Notes under the pieces: model-generated
Seen by the model: only the letters and a program-made list of their open reading frames with translations
Databases searched by the model: none
Told to the model about the DNA's origin: nothing
Position numbers and translations under genes: made by a program
Part shown: positions 16,678 through 27,300 of the stretch, piece by piece
How positions within the stretch are numbered: the first letter of the stretch is position 1
How the letters are laid out: each line of letters begins with the position of its first letter
DNA from: Thalassobacterium maritimum
Lineage (GTDB): Bacteria; Verrucomicrobiota; Verrucomicrobiia; Opitutales; Coraliomargaritaceae
Length of the DNA stretch: 64,000 nt
Assembly: GCF_031127805.1 (NCBI RefSeq)
Contig: NZ_JARXHW010000001.1
Coordinates: 1 to 64,000, forward strand
Direction of reading: 5' to 3'

Positions 16678-16912
16678 AATTAGTTGCCCTCACTAAAGAC
16701 GGTATAAAGAGGATGTCCGCGCACAGCTGTTACCTATGTCTTCGGACTTTACAAGATGGCAGGCTCCCGCCTACCCCACTTCGGACGCTTACACCAGAAG
16801 CGGGGTAGATCAGGGATGGTCGGCGAGCGGGGATGCGAGTGGACGACCTTTGCCAGTTGCGGCATTGATCCGAGGAGCGGCGAGATAACGACTTCTCCAA
16901 GTGACAAGCTAG
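16678..16912. other. GC-rich spacer with inverted repeat and shared 14-base word
   Basis: No gene is seen. CTACCCCACTTCGGA and its near inverse CCAGAAGCGGGGTAG (about 16777-16807) can fold. CGACCTTTGCCAGT at 16840-16853 recurs in the spacer near 12930. GC content contrasts with the AT-rich genes on both sides. Confidence 0.4.
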
Positions 16913-17374
16913 TCAGTTGCGGTCTGTCTCGGGTGTCCAACCTGATTCTATACGTTCAATTAAGATCGTGTCATTCCAAACACCTCTAATTGGAAGCGAG
17001 CGCTGCTCTGGAGATAGCTTTCCGATCTTCCATTCTTTTTCACCGTCCCATAACCACCAAACTGAAACTTTTCTTGTTTGTGGATCGACCATACCAGTCC
17101 TAAAAACTGGAAACGATTTTTCTTCGGCCGGGACAACCTCATTCCCTACTATTTCGACGCCCCCGTGATTTACAGCAGCTTGCAAAGGAAAGAAATTCAT
17201 GAATCGATACACACCTAAAAACAGCTCATCCTAGGATTCAAGCTTTGATGGATAAAGAGATTTAAAGACTCGGAGTAAAGCACCATACTGCTTATGCTTG
17301 TGCGTGTAATGTGCGTAAGCATAACCTTTGGAGGTCTTAATTTCTACAATGTCACCAATTTTAATTCTAGCCAT
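16913..17374 (-). pseudogene. Immunity-like gene with an internal amber stop
   Basis: From the ATG at 17374 the frame reads MARIKIGDIVEIKTSKGYAY, then AHYTHKHKQYGALLRVFKSL, reaches TAG after about 47 codons, and continues in the same frame with DELFLGVYRFMNFFPLQAAV, then FPVFRTGMVDP and WWLWDGEKEW, to a stop at 16913. Apart from the stop this is one continuous protein of about 152 aa. The opening KIGDIVEI and KGYAYAHYTH resemble the Imm26-type start. A separate start at 17212 (MYRFMNFF) would make only the C-terminal 99 residues. I read it as a recently killed immunity gene. Confidence 0.65.
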
Positions 17375-17424
17375 AATCTATTTTTCTTCGAAGCTAGGAT
17401 ACCCTTTGGGCATACGGGACTAAG

Positions 17425-17886
17425 CTATACAGGATAGCCCAGCGCCATGCTAATTTTGTCATCAATCGTCTTATAACTTTGAAGGCCATATTCACCGATT
17501 GGCTCGCTGGCCCTAGCTACTTCATTCCCATGCTCGTCGAAAAGCTTTCCACGAAAATCTCTGAAGTAATGGTGCTCAAAAGTCTCATTTGATTCTATAG
17601 GTCTATTTTCCACATATTCAAAGTAGCCTTTAGACCAAGGAAGCTGATTGGTTGCCATCGGTTCAACCAAGAGATTTCGGCGATTCAAATCTGGAATTCT
17701 TGTTTTATCCGATGACGTTATATTATACATGTAGATCATTATCGTATCTTTAAAACCGCCAATATTAGATGCGGCATTTATGACTCGTCCGTATCGATAT
17801 TGGTTTGGTTCCTGTTTCAGTTGAAACACGAATATATCCCCATTCTCTGCTTTCTTACGACCTTTGCGAAGTACATTTAAATTCAT
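17425..17886 (-). CDS. Imm26-like immunity protein
   Basis: A 153-aa cytoplasmic protein. NGDIFVFQLKQEPNQYRYGR followed by VINAASNIGG, with IMIYMYNI, matches the start of the Imm26 family, whose members protect against nuclease toxins. It is the nearest intact gene downstream of the Rhs toxin gene on the same strand, so it is the likely partner of the GIY-YIG-like tip. A fragment of the toxin tail lies between the two genes. Its first residues MNLNVLRK recur at 18062. Confidence 0.6.
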   Translation of the reverse strand: MNLNVLRKGRKKAENGDIFVFQLKQEPNQYRYGRVINAASNIGGFKDTIMIYMYNITSSDKTRIPDLNRRNLLVEPMATNQLPWSKGYFEYVENRPIESNETFEHHYFRDFRGKLFDEHGNEVARASEPIGEYGLQSYKTIDDKISMALGYPV

Positions 17887-18062
17887 TGCTTATAATCCAT
17901 TCGTTTGGAGCCATGACTCTCCCCATTCAACAGCTTCTTAATACCATTCGCGTTTAGGACTAATCGAATTGATCTTATTGTCAAAACTAGGGTTGCGATC
18001 AATAAGAGCCCTTTCAATTGATCTAGCCTGCCTACGTTTCTTACGAAGCACATTTAAATTCA
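17887..18062 (-). pseudogene. Duplicated toxin-tip fragment joined to an immunity start
   Basis: The frame starts MNLNVLRKKRRQARSIERAL and runs IDRNPSFDNKINSISPKREW before a stop, then EAVEWGESWLQTNGL in the same frame. All but the first eight residues are a close copy of the end of the Rhs toxin (QARAIEQALINRNPGFENKI). The first eight copy the start of the Imm26-like gene. It is therefore a recombination scar of an earlier toxin-immunity junction. Confidence 0.8.
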
Positions 18063-18065
18063 TCT

Positions 18066-21000
18066 CTAGAATCCATTCGACTGGAGCCATGACTCGCCCC
18101 AATTAACGGCTTCTTGATACCAATCACGCTTAGGACTGATTGAATTGATCTTATTCTCAAAACCTGGATTTCGGTTTATGAGAGCTTGTTCAATTGCTCT
18201 AGCCTGCCTTCGCGTCAATGGATCGCTTGTAATATTCTGAAGAACAAACCTGTCACCATGCTGCGCTTGTCTCTTAGCAATGTCCTTACTGATACCCGTA
18301 TAAACGGGCTGACCATTTCTAAGTCCTAAGTATACCGAAGTATCTGCATTTCCTCTGAGCAAGGATGCTGGGACATTGTCCACATTCCTTGCTAGCGTGT
18401 TTGTGGCTTTAGAAAATTTAGTCAAACCAAAACCCACACCAGCAAACTTAGCTCCAGTTGCTGCTTGACCAACCCCAGGCAATGACGCTGCAAGATTTAA
18501 TGCTGCATCCGCGTAATTACCTCGACCAGCACTAATTCCAGCATTAACAACATCAAATACATTTCCAACGACTGGAATTAATCCAAGAAAGCTAAGACCT
18601 GTTTGAACGGAGTCCAACGCACTGCTTAATCCAAGTCCAGTCGGGTCAACAAAAGACATGGGGTTCCCCCCCGCGTAAGCATACCAATTCCATGCTTCAC
18701 GTGCTGGGTCGCTATTCACAAATCTACGCGTAGTCGGATTATAATATCTATTACGAAGGTAAACGAGCCCATTTTCATCCGTCTGATTACCGAAAAAGCC
18801 TGTCCAAAGGAACGGGGTATCATGTAACGCCCCTTCAAAGCCAGAGGTACGTTGCCGATAAGTATGTGCACCAAAGGGGGAATACTCGATGCGTTCGATT
18901 ACTTGCGCTGCATCATTCGACAATGCAATCGTCGAACCAACGTTATCATAATGATAATACGTTGCAGATCCACTACCATCTACTTCATAGAGTAATCCAA
19001 CTCCCCAAACATAACGCACAGTCTGACCATCCTTAGTTCGTTGAATCAATTTGCTAAGGCCAAGATTGTTCTCATTTACATAGCTAACACTACTACCATT
19101 ACCACTAAGAGCCTTACGCTCACCTTCAGGGTCATAACTGTAACTAATACCATCAGCACTCTCCAATCGATTACGGGTATCGTAGTCATATGTTGCAAAA
19201 GTCCCATCAGGTAGCGGACCATAAGTCATATTACCATCGGCATCATGAGTCACACTCTGCCCCTCAAATGTCGCCAACTGGTTATCTTCATTGTACGTCA
19301 TCGAGTTAACCACCGATGGCGCAGCAGAAGATTGCGACTGAGGTAATTGGTATATCCACTCTAATTCATCCGACGGGAAATAATTATTTTTATAGAGGGC
19401 GATAAGTTGGCCTGCCGCTGAAAACTCCTCGACGATCTGAGGGCGACCGGCGGCATCATATTGGATCTGGCGTTCAGTACCATTTGGGCGAACCAATCGA
19501 TCCAAACGCCCATCAGCATGCCAATACAATTGCGTTATCCGTGGAGAGGAAACCGAATCAAGTTTATCGATCACTTGCTTTAGTCGGCCCGTCTTCCAGT
19601 ACGTATATTCCACGTGCCCAACTCCAGACTCACTACCACCTGGATAGATGATTTTCGCAATATTACCACTGTCGTAATAACGATAACCGATACTGTTTCC
19701 GTTTACGTCGGTATATTCGACAACACGATTTAAAGCGTCATAATCACGTTGTATCGTATCCGCACCCTCCGAGATTTCCTCGATATTTCCATTACCATCA
19801 TACTCTGAAAAATTAACCGTTTCGGTAACCGCACCATTACTATATGCGATGGAGCTCAAACGGCCAGAAGTAGGATCATAGGCATAGGACGCAGTTTGAC
19901 CTGACGGCTCTGTTACTAGTAATGGCGCACCTCTATGAGTATAATTTGTAACATGTGCACGACTGTTATCCGCATCTAGAGGAGTTATGACATGCGTAGG
20001 GCGCCCCAAACCATCATAACGCATCTCGAAGACTTCGGCATGCTTGTTCTTATAGAAGCGGAGATTACCTGTTCTATCATATTCTTTCGTGACAGCTTCT
20101 AAATCCGCATCAGTAAACACCTCCTTCGGGTATCCATCAGTAACATCCCCAATTAGCATGTCAGAGACTGAGTACTCGTACTCATATTCTCTATTAGCAG
20201 CACTCCCAGGACGTATGGCTTCGATTAAACGGCCATCTCCATCGAATCCAAATGAACTAGAACGTGCGCCTGGACGGACGATCTGCTCTACTTCCTTGTT
20301 CTTGTAATAAACAGTCAGAGTTTCACGATTTTCTGCATCGTAGGACTGCGTAATCCAATCCCGTCCGTCTAAAACATATTCACCAATTTGATCATCACCT
20401 TCTGACGCAGTTTCATTACTCAAAAACTCATGCGTAAGCTTTTCCGTCGGAGAATAATCAAAGGTCTGCTTCACTCGTTGAGAATCATTATCCTGTGGCA
20501 GGATAATACTCTGAAGATTCCCCATATTATCATATTGCCGATCTTCAGTAGCCTCGTCAGCACCGCCTTGGTCATAAATAACCTGTGTAACCTGACGCCG
20601 TGCGTTATAGCTGTAATCAGTCTTCGTTCCATTGGGATCAACCAAATAGTCCAAGTCTCCACGTGAAGTGTATTGAAAATCGGTCTGATAACCCCCAGGA
20701 GCTTTAGTCCAATCTGGCTGACCATAGCTATCATACGCATTCTCTGTCGTCAAACCATCGTCATCAGTAACTTTCCACACATGTCCGACTCCGGCACCGC
20801 TAGCAACATACTCAAAAGCAGTCGTTCCTTCTTCATCAATGACAAATTCAGGACGGTTCTTATCAGAATTTACACCACTGCTAAAATAAACATAATCCGT
20901 CTCATTTCCGTCGGGATCAGTCACGAGATCCAGCCGATTATAACTGTCGTATTGATTGATCGTACTACCGCCCCCTAAAGGATAGTCGATTTGAATCAGA

Positions 21001-24000
21001 TTATGATCATTATCATAGTAGTACTTTGTAGTTTCACCTTCAGCAGATATTTTCTGAACAATTCTATCCTGACCATCATAAACCCAAGTGCTCAGATTCC
21101 CTTCGGCATCGAGTTTACCAGTAGATCGCCCCCGTTCGTCATAAAAGTAGGTTGTAATCCCGCCCTCGGGATCCTCTTCGTAATTCTCGACACCAGTATA
21201 ACTCAACTTCCATGTCTTACTCTGATCACCATGCAAATACTGTTCTACAACTCGCCCAAGCTCGTCGTATACGTTCTGAGTTATTGTCTCATCATCATGA
21301 TTGCGCATACGCACGATACGATGCTCTGAAGCTACTGTAGCAGAAGGATCTCCAGCCACTTCATAATCAAAGTAGAAGTACTTACCTTCTGGGTCAGTTA
21401 TACGGTCAAGGTTACCCTCAGAATCATAACGATATTCCACAAACCGATTGTCAGTGGAATCAGTTATTCTCTTAATCCGATCTATGTTAACACCTGATGT
21501 ATAATATGTTATAGTATATCGACGCCCAAAAGCATCTTCAACATAATTGATTCGGTCATCAGCATAATACTCAAATGACATCACATTTCCGTCTGGGTCC
21601 TCAATACGCTCCACACGCAACGACTCATCATCTACATCTTGAGTCGGCTCAAAATAAATAGAGTTTCCGTGCTGTCGAGAAAGGACATAATTACCGCCAC
21701 CATCTTTTGATAGCTGCATCGTTGAACTCGCTGGAGGCTCATAACTCCCATCCGGTTGCTTAATGAACTGAAATGAATTATTCCCAATGGTGATCGAAAC
21801 AGCATTATTGATCAGGCTATCCAAATACCATCCTACAGTTAGCGCTGACACTCCCCACTCCTTAGGGCTCGCGGAGTGCCGATACAGGTCCGAAGCAACA
21901 AGCGTTGCTGTCAATATTGATGCCGCTTGTTGATATGTACCAAGCCCAAGCGACTCTTCTATCGCAGTACGCTCAGCAGCCCGCATATGAAACATGTGAG
22001 TCCAACCGTATCCCAAGTTCTGCCGATCACGATCATTTCCAGAGCTAGAGTAATGACGAGCAAAACTCAACCCCCGGGGCGATGGATCCACACCAGTCTC
22101 CAAATCAGTATGGGAGAATGTGAATGCACCTGTAGCCATATCGACAGGATCACTACCATAGAAGCTGGGCGTAGTGTAGCTAGGTGGAACATATGGCTTT
22201 ATAGCCGGAATTGACGGAGGATTATATGTGTAAGTAGGGTTATAATAGCTACTCGTGGAAATATTGGGAGAACTTACATAACCGTAATTTGTTGAATATC
22301 CTCCACTGTAACCACCACTAATAATCATACCAGCTTGCGTAGGGGAGCGAATTACCCATCCAGAACCCGACCACTGATCTTGGCTGACACCAAAGTTCTT
22401 AGGAAGAAACATCTTCGCGTCATCATTGAGGATGTAATCTTGAAACTCTCCCTTAAGTGACGAAGAATATCCAGATAGTTTACTCTTTACATTAGTTCCA
22501 GTGTTCCAATTTGTCGAATCGGTCAAATATAGACGCTGTCCATCTGCATTTGCTTTACGCAGAATATTTACAGTAGAGATCGCCGACGAACCTGGCTGCA
22601 TTTGCTCAATGATACCATGCTCCATCGCACTCGCAAAAAGAGACCCCAAATGAAAAACATTATCTCTACGACCATCATCAAAGACACCATCGCTCGCAAC
22701 GCTAGAACTAAGCTGAAGTCCAACATCAACATAAAACCCCTCCTCTTGAGACATTCGGCCAAATCTATGGTGTGCAACATGCAGCACATCATTTTGCGAA
22801 GCCAGAATACTATTACACAACTCGGTTTGATACATCCAAGTTAGTCCCATAATATTCAAAAGCTCTGTGCGAACTTCTCTAGAGTCATCAGCCTTTCCAT
22901 CATCAAGATATGCATTCAGCTGATCATAGCGTTTCTGCAAAAGTCTCCCAGATGGAGCGAATCCATAAATGATAGCATAAGCAAAACCGTCATTTTTCTT
23001 ATAGGTCTTCGTTTCGGACTTGCTTCCGAGAGTTCCCGGATGCGTTACCGTTGCGGTCATATCAAACGTAGCTCCACTGACAGTTGCAGTATCAATGGGG
23101 GCTCCGTCGTCCAGCCGCAATCTTACAGTGTTGCCACTAAAATCCAGTGTTATCTTTTTACCTTCAAGCTCTGAAGTATATAGAGTCGCGTCGATACCAC
23201 CACTGACCTGAAAACGCACTTTAGTTTTTAATGAATTAGGAATTTGCGTAATATCCGACCACGTAGTGGCACTACCAAAGAAAACCTTAGGTAATGGAAA
23301 CGCCTCACTAAGGCTCTCAATATTATCAATCGATATCCGACGGCCACTAATCACCTCACGAAAAGTGATATCAGGGTACTCATCCTCAAGCTCCTGAACC
23401 AAATCAGCACTAAGTGTATCAAGATAAGAACTAATATTCGTATTGCTTAAATTCTGAATATACCCAGCTCCAGCATTGCCTCCAGCATCGGTCAACAATT
23501 GGGATCTGTCATAACCGGCAGATGACAACAGAGCATCAACACCATCAATCGTTTCGTAAGTCTTGTATGATGGATCTAAGTCATATGTTGTGCCACCAAC
23601 AGTGAGAGCAACATACATACGTTTAATCACAACATTTGCTGTCGAAGGAAAATCAGGAAACCAAACAGCAACATTACCATTATATCCGTCCAACCCTCTC
23701 GAGGACAATAATGTACCAGCGAACGTAGCGCGTTTAGCCACATAATCACCAACCCCATTATCTTGTCCACCAGGATAAGCATCCGTTATTGCCTGACCGT
23801 ATGCATCAATAAAAGTTTCTCCCGGGAATGGTTCATCAGCGAGACCTATCCAATCGACTAAATAATCGTAATCAACTCGCTGCCCACGATATATGTATGA
23901 ATAATCAGTGATCCCGGAAGCAGTGAGCAATTCACCGAGAAGCAAACACTGATCAAAATCATTACCAGCCCCCTCAAGTAAAGTCAATGAGGCACCTTTT

Positions 24001-24332
24001 CGAAGTCCATGATACGCCTCATAATCAATATTATTTCTAACGTAATTAAAAATTCTTACAGGATCGCCCTCAAGGGCATCGGCAAGGCTTTGCACCTCAG
24101 CACTAATAGACTCAGGAACAGTCAATGACATCATTTGAAATGACGTGGAGCTCTCCTCCTGAAGACTATTAGCGCTAGCCTCCTCAACTGAACCGACTCC
24201 CACAATGCCCACACCTTCACGACTCACATCTTCCCAAAGAGGATTCCCTTGAGAAGGCAAAACACTAAAGCCGATCAATGCAGCAACAAGCAAACTAGTT
24301 TCTTTTAAAATATTCATAGGTATAAAACTCAT
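18066..24332 (-). CDS. Exported Rhs/YD-repeat toxin with GIY-YIG-like nuclease tip
   Basis: About 2088 aa. The order is: signal peptide (residues 1-30, ending SQGNPLW); a transglutaminase-like domain near 60-260 (RIFNYVRNNIDYEAYHGLRK); a linker; the DUF6531-type entry to the repeat region (DPVDMATGAFTFSHTDLETG); long YD repeats; the RHS core end YLRNRYYNPTTRRFVNSDPA; a pre-toxin helical segment (LIPVVGNVFDVVNAG); and the tip from about 1985. The tip has SVYLGLRNGQPVYTGISKDI, an Arg/His pair and ARAIEQALI with a conserved-type Glu, like GIY-YIG nucleases. The ATG at 24332 follows the stop of the 1043-aa gene by four bases, so the two are coupled. A tip that cuts DNA or RNA in neighbours is inferred from the family. 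Confidence 0.85.
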   Translation of the reverse strand: MSFIPMNILKETSLLVAALIGFSVLPSQGNPLWEDVSREGVGIVGVGSVEEASANSLQEESSTSFQMMSLTVPESISAEVQSLADALEGDPVRIFNYVRNNIDYEAYHGLRKGASLTLLEGAGNDFDQCLLLGELLTASGITDYSYIYRGQRVDYDYLVDWIGLADEPFPGETFIDAYGQAITDAYPGGQDNGVGDYVAKRATFAGTLLSSRGLDGYNGNVAVWFPDFPSTANVVIKRMYVALTVGGTTYDLDPSYKTYETIDGVDALLSSAGYDRSQLLTDAGGNAGAGYIQNLSNTNISSYLDTLSADLVQELEDEYPDITFREVISGRRISIDNIESLSEAFPLPKVFFGSATTWSDITQIPNSLKTKVRFQVSGGIDATLYTSELEGKKITLDFSGNTVRLRLDDGAPIDTATVSGATFDMTATVTHPGTLGSKSETKTYKKNDGFAYAIIYGFAPSGRLLQKRYDQLNAYLDDGKADDSREVRTELLNIMGLTWMYQTELCNSILASQNDVLHVAHHRFGRMSQEEGFYVDVGLQLSSSVASDGVFDDGRRDNVFHLGSLFASAMEHGIIEQMQPGSSAISTVNILRKANADGQRLYLTDSTNWNTGTNVKSKLSGYSSSLKGEFQDYILNDDAKMFLPKNFGVSQDQWSGSGWVIRSPTQAGMIISGGYSGGYSTNYGYVSSPNISTSSYYNPTYTYNPPSIPAIKPYVPPSYTTPSFYGSDPVDMATGAFTFSHTDLETGVDPSPRGLSFARHYSSSGNDRDRQNLGYGWTHMFHMRAAERTAIEESLGLGTYQQAASILTATLVASDLYRHSASPKEWGVSALTVGWYLDSLINNAVSITIGNNSFQFIKQPDGSYEPPASSTMQLSKDGGGNYVLSRQHGNSIYFEPTQDVDDESLRVERIEDPDGNVMSFEYYADDRINYVEDAFGRRYTITYYTSGVNIDRIKRITDSTDNRFVEYRYDSEGNLDRITDPEGKYFYFDYEVAGDPSATVASEHRIVRMRNHDDETITQNVYDELGRVVEQYLHGDQSKTWKLSYTGVENYEEDPEGGITTYFYDERGRSTGKLDAEGNLSTWVYDGQDRIVQKISAEGETTKYYYDNDHNLIQIDYPLGGGSTINQYDSYNRLDLVTDPDGNETDYVYFSSGVNSDKNRPEFVIDEEGTTAFEYVASGAGVGHVWKVTDDDGLTTENAYDSYGQPDWTKAPGGYQTDFQYTSRGDLDYLVDPNGTKTDYSYNARRQVTQVIYDQGGADEATEDRQYDNMGNLQSIILPQDNDSQRVKQTFDYSPTEKLTHEFLSNETASEGDDQIGEYVLDGRDWITQSYDAENRETLTVYYKNKEVEQIVRPGARSSSFGFDGDGRLIEAIRPGSAANREYEYEYSVSDMLIGDVTDGYPKEVFTDADLEAVTKEYDRTGNLRFYKNKHAEVFEMRYDGLGRPTHVITPLDADNSRAHVTNYTHRGAPLLVTEPSGQTASYAYDPTSGRLSSIAYSNGAVTETVNFSEYDGNGNIEEISEGADTIQRDYDALNRVVEYTDVNGNSIGYRYYDSGNIAKIIYPGGSESGVGHVEYTYWKTGRLKQVIDKLDSVSSPRITQLYWHADGRLDRLVRPNGTERQIQYDAAGRPQIVEEFSAAGQLIALYKNNYFPSDELEWIYQLPQSQSSAAPSVVNSMTYNEDNQLATFEGQSVTHDADGNMTYGPLPDGTFATYDYDTRNRLESADGISYSYDPEGERKALSGNGSSVSYVNENNLGLSKLIQRTKDGQTVRYVWGVGLLYEVDGSGSATYYHYDNVGSTIALSNDAAQVIERIEYSPFGAHTYRQRTSGFEGALHDTPFLWTGFFGNQTDENGLVYLRNRYYNPTTRRFVNSDPAREAWNWYAYAGGNPMSFVDPTGLGLSSALDSVQTGLSFLGLIPVVGNVFDVVNAGISAGRGNYADAALNLAASLPGVGQAATGAKFAGVGFGLTKFSKATNTLARNVDNVPASLLRGNADTSVYLGLRNGQPVYTGISKDIAKRQAQHGDRFVLQNITSDPLTRRQARAIEQALINRNPGFENKINSISPKRDWYQEAVNWGESWLQSNGF

Positions 24333-24336
24333 CAAA

Positions 24337-27300
24337 TTAATTAGCAGAAGTTAGATTACCTTCATCATCGAAAGTATACGTTAAGCTATAATTACCATCC
24401 ATTTCCAATAGCCTTCCAACGGCATCGTAAGTATAGGTTGTCACATCTGCGCTTCCGGCGCCTAAAGAGGTTTCATCAACAGATGGATCCGTAGAAAATT
24501 GCCATTCGTAACGATCTAGAATTCCGTCACTATCAAAATCACCAAGCCCATCACGCGTCAGATCACCAAAGAACAGCAACTCCCAGTCGTCAGACATTCC
24601 ATCACTATCTGAATCAGCAAGTACCGTAACTAAATGAGCAGGTGTTTCACTAGTTTCAGCACCATAGCGATCAATTGATATAGCAGTAATGGCAAAAGCT
24701 CCAACATTCGAAGCTACCCATTCGAAGCTCGCCGATGTAGTAACACTGGTATCTACACCAATAAGATTTCCACCCACATAAAACTCAATTTTATCCGAAC
24801 CGAAATCGACATCACTAAAATTTACCTCAAACTTAACCGTTTCGCCCTGAAGCACGGATATAGCACTCGAAGGTTTAGTAAACTCGATCACAGAAGGAAT
24901 ATTCGATGGGGTACTAGAAGAGTTAGTTGGATCAAAATTAGCTTCATACTCATGTAAATTCGATGCACCGTCACTATCATAATCCCCAAGCGGGTCCTCT
25001 TGAAGCCCACCAAAGAAATACTGCTCCCAGCGGTCATCCAGCCGATCCTCATCGGCATCTGGAATCGCAAAAATCAGTATAGCCTGCGAATCATCCATAC
25101 CACCGTCATCAAGAACCATTCGGGCATAAACCCAGTGAGCGCCAGCAGGAACATCTTCCCAATCAACTGAGTACTCATCATTCAACGCTGATGAATCAGA
25201 ATCAATCACAGTATCAGCATATCTAAACTCAACATAATCGACATCATCAGGAGCATCAACCAACTTAGCACGAAGAAACGTGCCTGCTTCTGACAAATCT
25301 TCGCCTTCCCACAAAGTAAATCCTGAAGGCGGCTCAGTCAGCTTCGCAAAGGGTACAGAAACCTGAACCGGAACAATCCATGGTGAGGCACCTAATCCAT
25401 CATGACTGAAATCTATTGATCCATAATGAACTCCAGGCAGTAGATTATCAAGTGAGACTGTTGCAGTAATTGCAGTTGTACCACCAGCTGACACTGAGCC
25501 ACTGGTAGGGCTTAAACTGAACAATTCTTTAGTCACATTAAAGCGAATAGCATATCCATTCTGAAGTGTGACGTGATTTGAAGGATCACTATTGTACCTC
25601 AACTGTAAGCCTTGATTTTGAGAAACATTCTGGATCCCCACTGTATTCTCATCAAGGTCGCCATTCATTTGCTTATATTGATACTCAATGCTACCATCAG
25701 CATTCAGTATGATTTGAAACGTGTTCACTCCACTACCATCGTCCTTTGCTACTGCTTCATACTGTACAATCAAACGCTGAGCCTCTTCCTTGTAGTATAT
25801 ATCACCTCCAAGTGCCGTGTCTAAATCATCCCAATAAGCCGCAATTATACCGCTAGGGGAAGCAACCGAAGGCAAACCCTGGTTCGTCCCGTCACTAGCC
25901 AAGGCCTTAAAACTCAGGTATCCATTACTAGATACCCAAAGTTCCGAATATTCTCGCCCATAGTACGGGAACTCAAACTGTGTAAGTGTCACTGCGGCAA
26001 TGCCATCATCAATGCTTGATAGGGATGAAATTTGAGTTCCACTTACACTAATATCACTCCACGAATATGCAATACTTCCTGAAATAGAATCCTCCCAAGA
26101 GTAACCTATTGAACTGGAACCTGTAGTAGCAGCAGAAAAATTAGCAGAGGCCCCTCCAGGATTATTAACGTATAGAGTTTCTGTGTACTCCCCGCCCCAA
26201 TCATAAGTCCTCACCAAAGGCGAAGGAAAAACTGACACCTCAGAGTCCCAGTAGAATTCCCAATCGTAGGGCACGCCATCACTATCTAGGTCCGCGGCAG
26301 AAAAGGGAATTGTCCCCCCCAAAAACTCATCTAAATTAGAAATTGCATCACCATCAAAATCATCACCAGGCTGTAGGTCTGGATAATCAACGAGATAGTC
26401 ATAGGAATCAAAAAGAATAATCCGAGCCTTCCACCAGTCTGGCACGTAAGTCCAAACATTTGCCCCACCAGGATACACACCTTCAATGAACTGGTTTGGA
26501 TTCTTTTGGACACTACTACCATATGTAACATTTCGCGCATTCAAATCCCACAATTGATTCAAGACACCATACCAATTTCCATTCCCGTCCCAGCCGGCAA
26601 TATAGCAAATTGTCGCAGAATTCGATACAATTGAAGAGATCCAACCACTATATTGAGCAGGTGTAAATACAGTACCAACTACGCCACCTTTAGTCTGCGA
26701 GGAGGCAATAGCTTGGCTTTGGGTAAAGCCCTGAAAGTTAACAGTACAAACGTAAGCAAGGCTAATCTGTGAAAAATCCTCACTTCCAGTAAATGTCACA
26801 TTTGGCAAGAATGCCCCCTGAATACCTGCGTACTGACCACGTATATTCGTAATAGACTCTGCAGCATCAAAAAACTGTGCTGCAGTAAGGTCAGACAAGT
26901 AAGGGCGCCAATCCTGATACTGCAAATTAATCCCAGTAAAATCGAGGCCTTGCGCAGACAGATTTCCATTTATTATGACTCGGTTAGGCAAAGACAACAA
27001 ACCCAGTAAATCCTGACGCAATGTGTGAGCTTCCGCTGAGCTGATTGATATTCCGGACGTGATATTTCCAAGGTCTACTTCAAGCAAATAATCGAGCGCA
27101 TCCTGAGTTTCGGGAGATCCAAAATTAAATGCATACCAATCAGTCAACGTCATATGCCCGTATGTAGCTGCAAGATCAACGACGCTCATACTCGCCATTT
27201 GGTTCATCTTCAAACTTGAAGTGGAAACCAAACCACTCTTCTTCGCATCATCCGGCTCAATATAAATTGCATTCTGATATGGCCCGACCGACTGCTCACC

